Assembly: GCF_012275375.1 (NCBI RefSeq)
Contig: NZ_JAAZQJ010000007.1
Span: forward strand, 186,001-250,000
Source of the DNA: Dyella sp. SG609
GTDB taxonomy: Bacteria > Pseudomonadota > Gammaproteobacteria > Xanthomonadales > Rhodanobacteraceae
DNA: 64,000 nucleotides
Direction: 5' to 3'
Of this stretch, positions 61,327-64,000 are shown piece by piece. The notes beneath the pieces were generated by a model. It made no database searches. It had not been told where the DNA came from and was given only the letters and a program-made list of their open reading frames with translations. Within the stretch, counting starts at the first letter, position 1. The number at the start of each line of letters is the position of its first letter. A program made the position numbers and the translations under genes.

Positions 61327-62382
61327 ATGTCCGCTTCGATCGATCAGCAACGCCGCAAGTTTCTCGGTGCCGCCGCGCTGGGCCTGGCCGCCGCACCCTT
61401 CGCAGGCTCCGCGTTCGCTGCGTTGTCCTCATCCGCCGGCGCCACAGGCGAGCCGGCGAAGAAGCATGCCGCCGCCGGCCGTACCTCCTTCGCCCGCATG
61501 AAGCGCATCCGCGCCGGCGTGCTCGACGTGGCCTACGCCGAGGACGGCCCGGCCGACGGCACGCCGGTGTTGCTGCTGCACGGCTGGCCGTACGACATCT
61601 ACAGCTATGTCGACGTCGCACCGATCCTCGCCGCGGCCGGCTATCGCGTGATCGTTCCCTACCTGCGCGGCTACGGCGACACGCGCTTCATTTCCGCCGA
61701 CACCCCGCGCAACGGCCAGCAGGCCGCGCTGGCCGCCGACGGGCTGGCCCTGCTCGATGCGCTGAACATCAGGCAGGCCATCGTCGCCGGCTACGACTGG
61801 GGCGCGCGCACCGCCGACATCATGGCCGCGCTATGGCCGAAGCGCTGCAACGCGCTGGTCTCGGTCAGCGGCTATCTGATCGGCAGCCAGGCGCTCAACC
61901 ACGATCCGCTGCCGCCCAAGGCCGAGCAGCAGTGGTGGTACCAGTTCTACTTCGCCACCGAGCGCGGCGCTGCGGGCTATGCGAAGTACACGCACGACTT
62001 CGCCCGGCTGATCTGGGAAACCGCCTCGCCGCAGTGGGCCTTCGACGACGCCACCTTCGCGCGCTCCGCCGCCGCGCTGGACAACCCCGACCACGTCGCC
62101 ATCACGCTGCACAACTACCGCTGGCGCCTGGGTCTGGCCGAAGGCGAGGCGCAATACGACGCATGGGAGAAGAAGCTCGCCGAGCTGCCGCCGATCACGG
62201 TGCCGGCCATCACGCTGGAAGGCGACGCCAACGGCGCGCCGCATCCGGAACCGGCCGCCTACGCCAGGCGCTTTGCCGCCAGGTACGAGCACCGCACCAT
62301 CAAGGGCGGCATCGGCCACAACCTGCCGCAGGAAGCACCGCAGGCTTTCGCGCAGGCCGTGCTCGACGTCGCGCGCTTCTGA
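61327..62382 (+). CDS. Tat-exported alpha/beta hydrolase (epoxide hydrolase-like)
   Basis: Hydrolase of 351 residues with a Tat-like signal (QQRRKFLGAAALGLAAAPF). Fold landmarks are VLLLHGWPYD with the oxyanion HGWP, the nucleophile Asp157 in AGYDWGAR, and the catalytic His in GGIGHNLPQEAP. An Asp nucleophile points to epoxide hydrolase or haloalkanoate dehalogenase activity, here in the periplasm. AAGGAG fits the ATG at 61327; the ATG at 61321 is too close to it. Followed by a cytochrome P460 gene 26 bp downstream. Confidence 0.87.
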   Translation: MSASIDQQRRKFLGAAALGLAAAPFAGSAFAALSSSAGATGEPAKKHAAAGRTSFARMKRIRAGVLDVAYAEDGPADGTPVLLLHGWPYDIYSYVDVAPILAAAGYRVIVPYLRGYGDTRFISADTPRNGQQAALAADGLALLDALNIRQAIVAGYDWGARTADIMAALWPKRCNALVSVSGYLIGSQALNHDPLPPKAEQQWWYQFYFATERGAAGYAKYTHDFARLIWETASPQWAFDDATFARSAAALDNPDHVAITLHNYRWRLGLAEGEAQYDAWEKKLAELPPITVPAITLEGDANGAPHPEPAAYARRFAARYEHRTIKGGIGHNLPQEAPQAFAQAVLDVARF

Positions 62383-62408
62383 CCGGCCACCACGAGGGAA
62401 TCGCCACG

Positions 62409-62918
62409 ATGAACACCTTGCACGCCCTCGCCTGCATGGGCGCACTGCTGGCCGCCGGCACTTTCGTCGCCGCGCATCCGGATACGCGCAAGGCCTTGCC
62501 CGCGGCCTCGCCCATCTACGGCGTCACCTTGCCCGAGGGCTATCGCCAATGGGAGCTGATCGCTCCCGCGCTGGAGGCGGCGCCGCTTGACGAGATCCGC
62601 GCGGTGCTCGGCAACAAGACCGCCGTCGACGCCTACCGCCGTGGCGCGCAGCCTTTCCCGGACGGCACCGTGCTGGTCAAGCTGGCGTGGAAGCAGCAGG
62701 CTTCCGCCGAATTCGCCACCGCCACCGTGCCGGGCGCGCCGACCACCGTGCAGGTGATGGTGAAGGACTCGAAGAAATATGCGGCGACCGGCGGCTGGGG
62801 CTACGGACGCTTCGTGGACGGCAAGCCGGTGGACGAAGCGCAGCATCGGACCTGCTTTGCCTGCCACGAGGCGCGGGCCAAGGGGCACGACGACGTGTTC
62901 ACCCGCTACGCACCTTAG
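62409..62918 (+). CDS. Cytochrome P460-family protein
   Basis: Periplasmic cytochrome of 169 residues. A signal peptide (ACMGALLAAGTFVAAH) is followed by the P460 fold: YGVTLPEGYRQWELIAPA, VLVKLAWKQ, GGWGYGRF and one CFACH heme site (149-153). Family members oxidise hydroxylamine or handle nitric oxide; this one lacks context for either. Probably transcribed with the hydrolase. Confidence 0.88.
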   Translation: MNTLHALACMGALLAAGTFVAAHPDTRKALPAASPIYGVTLPEGYRQWELIAPALEAAPLDEIRAVLGNKTAVDAYRRGAQPFPDGTVLVKLAWKQQASAEFATATVPGAPTTVQVMVKDSKKYAATGGWGYGRFVDGKPVDEAQHRTCFACHEARAKGHDDVFTRYAP

Positions 62919-63091
62919 TGCCCGGCAACGCGGCGGGAAAAGCATGCCGCACCGCGCAGCAAAGACCGGGCAACCGGGCAAGGCTTTCTGGCCAGGCGGG
63001 AATTGCCGGGCAAGCGTCCGGGACGCAGGCTGAAGGCCCATGGACGCGAGCCATCGCCGTCCTTTCGCCCACCCTCCCGGGAAGCCTGCCC

Positions 63092-64000
63092 ATGCGCGGA
63101 TACCGCCTCAGCCTGATGCTCGCCGCCTGTACCTGCGGAGCGGGATCGACGCATGCCGGACAGGCGCTCCATTCCGATCCCCATCCGCAGGCGGCGGCCC
63201 TGCAACCGCCTTCATTGACGCCGAAGCCGCGCACGGCGGCATTCGATCCCCTGCCGCTCAGCTCCGGACCGGCGATCGTGGACCTTGCCGAAATCTATTC
63301 CTTGCTCACGACCGAGCCGGCGAATGCGGCCCGAGCGCGGCTGGCGAGGCGCGCGGTCGACAGCTCGCGCGCCGTGCCGGCCATCGAGAGTCCGCTCGAC
63401 GTCGCCCTGGTCGATGCGCGGCGGCTCGGCGACACCAAGGTGCGCGACGAGACGCGCGCGCTGTTCGACGCCGGCATGCCCGTCGCTGTTTTCACGCCAC
63501 CGGCGACGGCTGCCGAGGAACGAAGCCACGCCTCCGGCTTGTTCGGCATCGCCTCCGAAGCCGATCTGGCCATCTATACGAAGAAGCCCGATCGCGGCGT
63601 ACGGGTGTTCTCCACCCACCTTGATGCACACCCGGTACGCTCTCCCAAAGCCGCCAGGATCCTGCATTTCGAGCACGCCATTGCCGAATACCTGGCCGCC
63701 ATGGCCGATCCGCGTACGAGCACCGTACTGCAACGGCAGGTCCGCCAGGCCGGCGGGCCGGGACATCCCGACCACCTTCCGCTCATCGAACTGGCCGACA
63801 CCCATTTCGGCGACAGCGGCCAGTACCTGACCCGCGAGGTCGCGGTCATGCGCGATTCGACGGCAAGCAGGGACCAGTTCCAGATCACCGTGAAAACCTC
63901 GGGGCTGATCCAGGGCGGCAGCGACCAGGTCTCGCAGCAATGCCACGCGGCGGTGCGGAAATGCGCATTCACCTCCGCCTATATGGTGCACGTCCTGCTC
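63092..64000 (+). CDS. Unrecognised secreted protein (partial, 3' end outside window)
   Basis: At least 303 codons, open to the right edge. A signal peptide (LSLMLAACTCGAGSTHAG) precedes a Pro-rich linker and a region with DLAEIYSLLTTEPANAARAR, then an alpha/beta-looking stretch (VALVDARRLGDTKVRD, MPVAVFTPPATAAEERS). Further on are LFGIASEADLAIYTKK and FQITVKTSGLIQGGSDQVSQ. The two late Cys (QQCHAAVRKC) could pair. GGGAAG precedes the ATG. I do not recognise a family. The form recalls exported toxin or effector proteins, but nothing specific supports that. Confidence 0.65.
   Translation, partial: MRGYRLSLMLAACTCGAGSTHAGQALHSDPHPQAAALQPPSLTPKPRTAAFDPLPLSSGPAIVDLAEIYSLLTTEPANAARARLARRAVDSSRAVPAIESPLDVALVDARRLGDTKVRDETRALFDAGMPVAVFTPPATAAEERSHASGLFGIASEADLAIYTKKPDRGVRVFSTHLDAHPVRSPKAARILHFEHAIAEYLAAMADPRTSTVLQRQVRQAGGPGHPDHLPLIELADTHFGDSGQYLTREVAVMRDSTASRDQFQITVKTSGLIQGGSDQVSQQCHAAVRKCAFTSAYMVHVLL

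Noticed and set aside
1-64000. CRISPR arrays, tRNA/rRNA genes, transposases, prophage genes
   Set aside because: None seen on either strand. The only repeats found are short palindromes, one tandem start duplication, and the protein-level modules.

Overview
The window is GC-rich DNA (roughly two-thirds G+C), densely packed, with no rRNA, tRNA, CRISPR array, phage or transposase gene that I can see. Gene content, codon use and the families of short intergenic repeats suggest a gammaproteobacterium of the order Xanthomonadales, probably the Rhodanobacteraceae (Dyella/Luteibacter/Frateuria type). This placement is by inference.

Layout. 1-7 kb (minus strand): the 5' part of a large periplasmic-propeller sensor histidine kinase and an Oar-like TonB-dependent receptor. 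7-10.3 kb: a TMEM175-like channel, a flavin disulfide reductase and a bestrophin. 10.3-27.3 kb: one long minus-strand block devoted to molybdenum. It holds the cofactor pathway (moaA, a moaC-moaB fusion, moeA, moaD, moaE, mobA), a molybdate ABC transporter (modABC), a YdeP-type molybdoenzyme with its sulfurtransferase FdhD, and a three-subunit xanthine-oxidase-family aldehyde dehydrogenase (2Fe-2S subunit, molybdopterin subunit, triheme cytochrome c) with its maturation factors XdhC and MocA.

27.4-37.9 kb (plus strand): a Fur-controlled operon for a vibrioferrin/xanthoferrin-type carboxylate siderophore. The order is SbnG-like citrate synthase, TonB receptor, ATP-grasp ligase, NIS synthetase, MFS exporter, NIS synthetase, PLP decarboxylase. 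37.9-44 kb: an FAD monooxygenase, a serine hydrolase, a porin, GTP cyclohydrolase II, a small monooxygenase, and two gene relics (an NTF2-like fragment and a truncated HlyD-type export protein).

44.5-51.2 kb is the least conventional part. Two secreted proteins share three copies of a ~135-residue module that I do not recognise. Nearby are a GIY-YIG-like protein, an NTF2-like protein, and a translationally coupled patatin phospholipase/peptidase E pair. The large module protein and the patatin gene carry a similar ~30-bp upstream element plus a similar leader, which suggests co-regulation.

51.3-58 kb: a LysE exporter, an EmrAB-OMF-type drug efflux operon divergent from a GlxA-like AraC regulator with a perfect palindrome between them, and a CPBP protease. 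58.5-60.7 kb: a SigJ-type sigma factor coupled to an AhpD-like protein, then a higBA toxin-antitoxin pair whose toxin message looks leaderless and whose antitoxin has a histone-H1-like tail. 61-64 kb: small secreted proteins, a Tat-exported alpha/beta hydrolase, a cytochrome P460, and an unrecognised secreted protein cut by the window edge.
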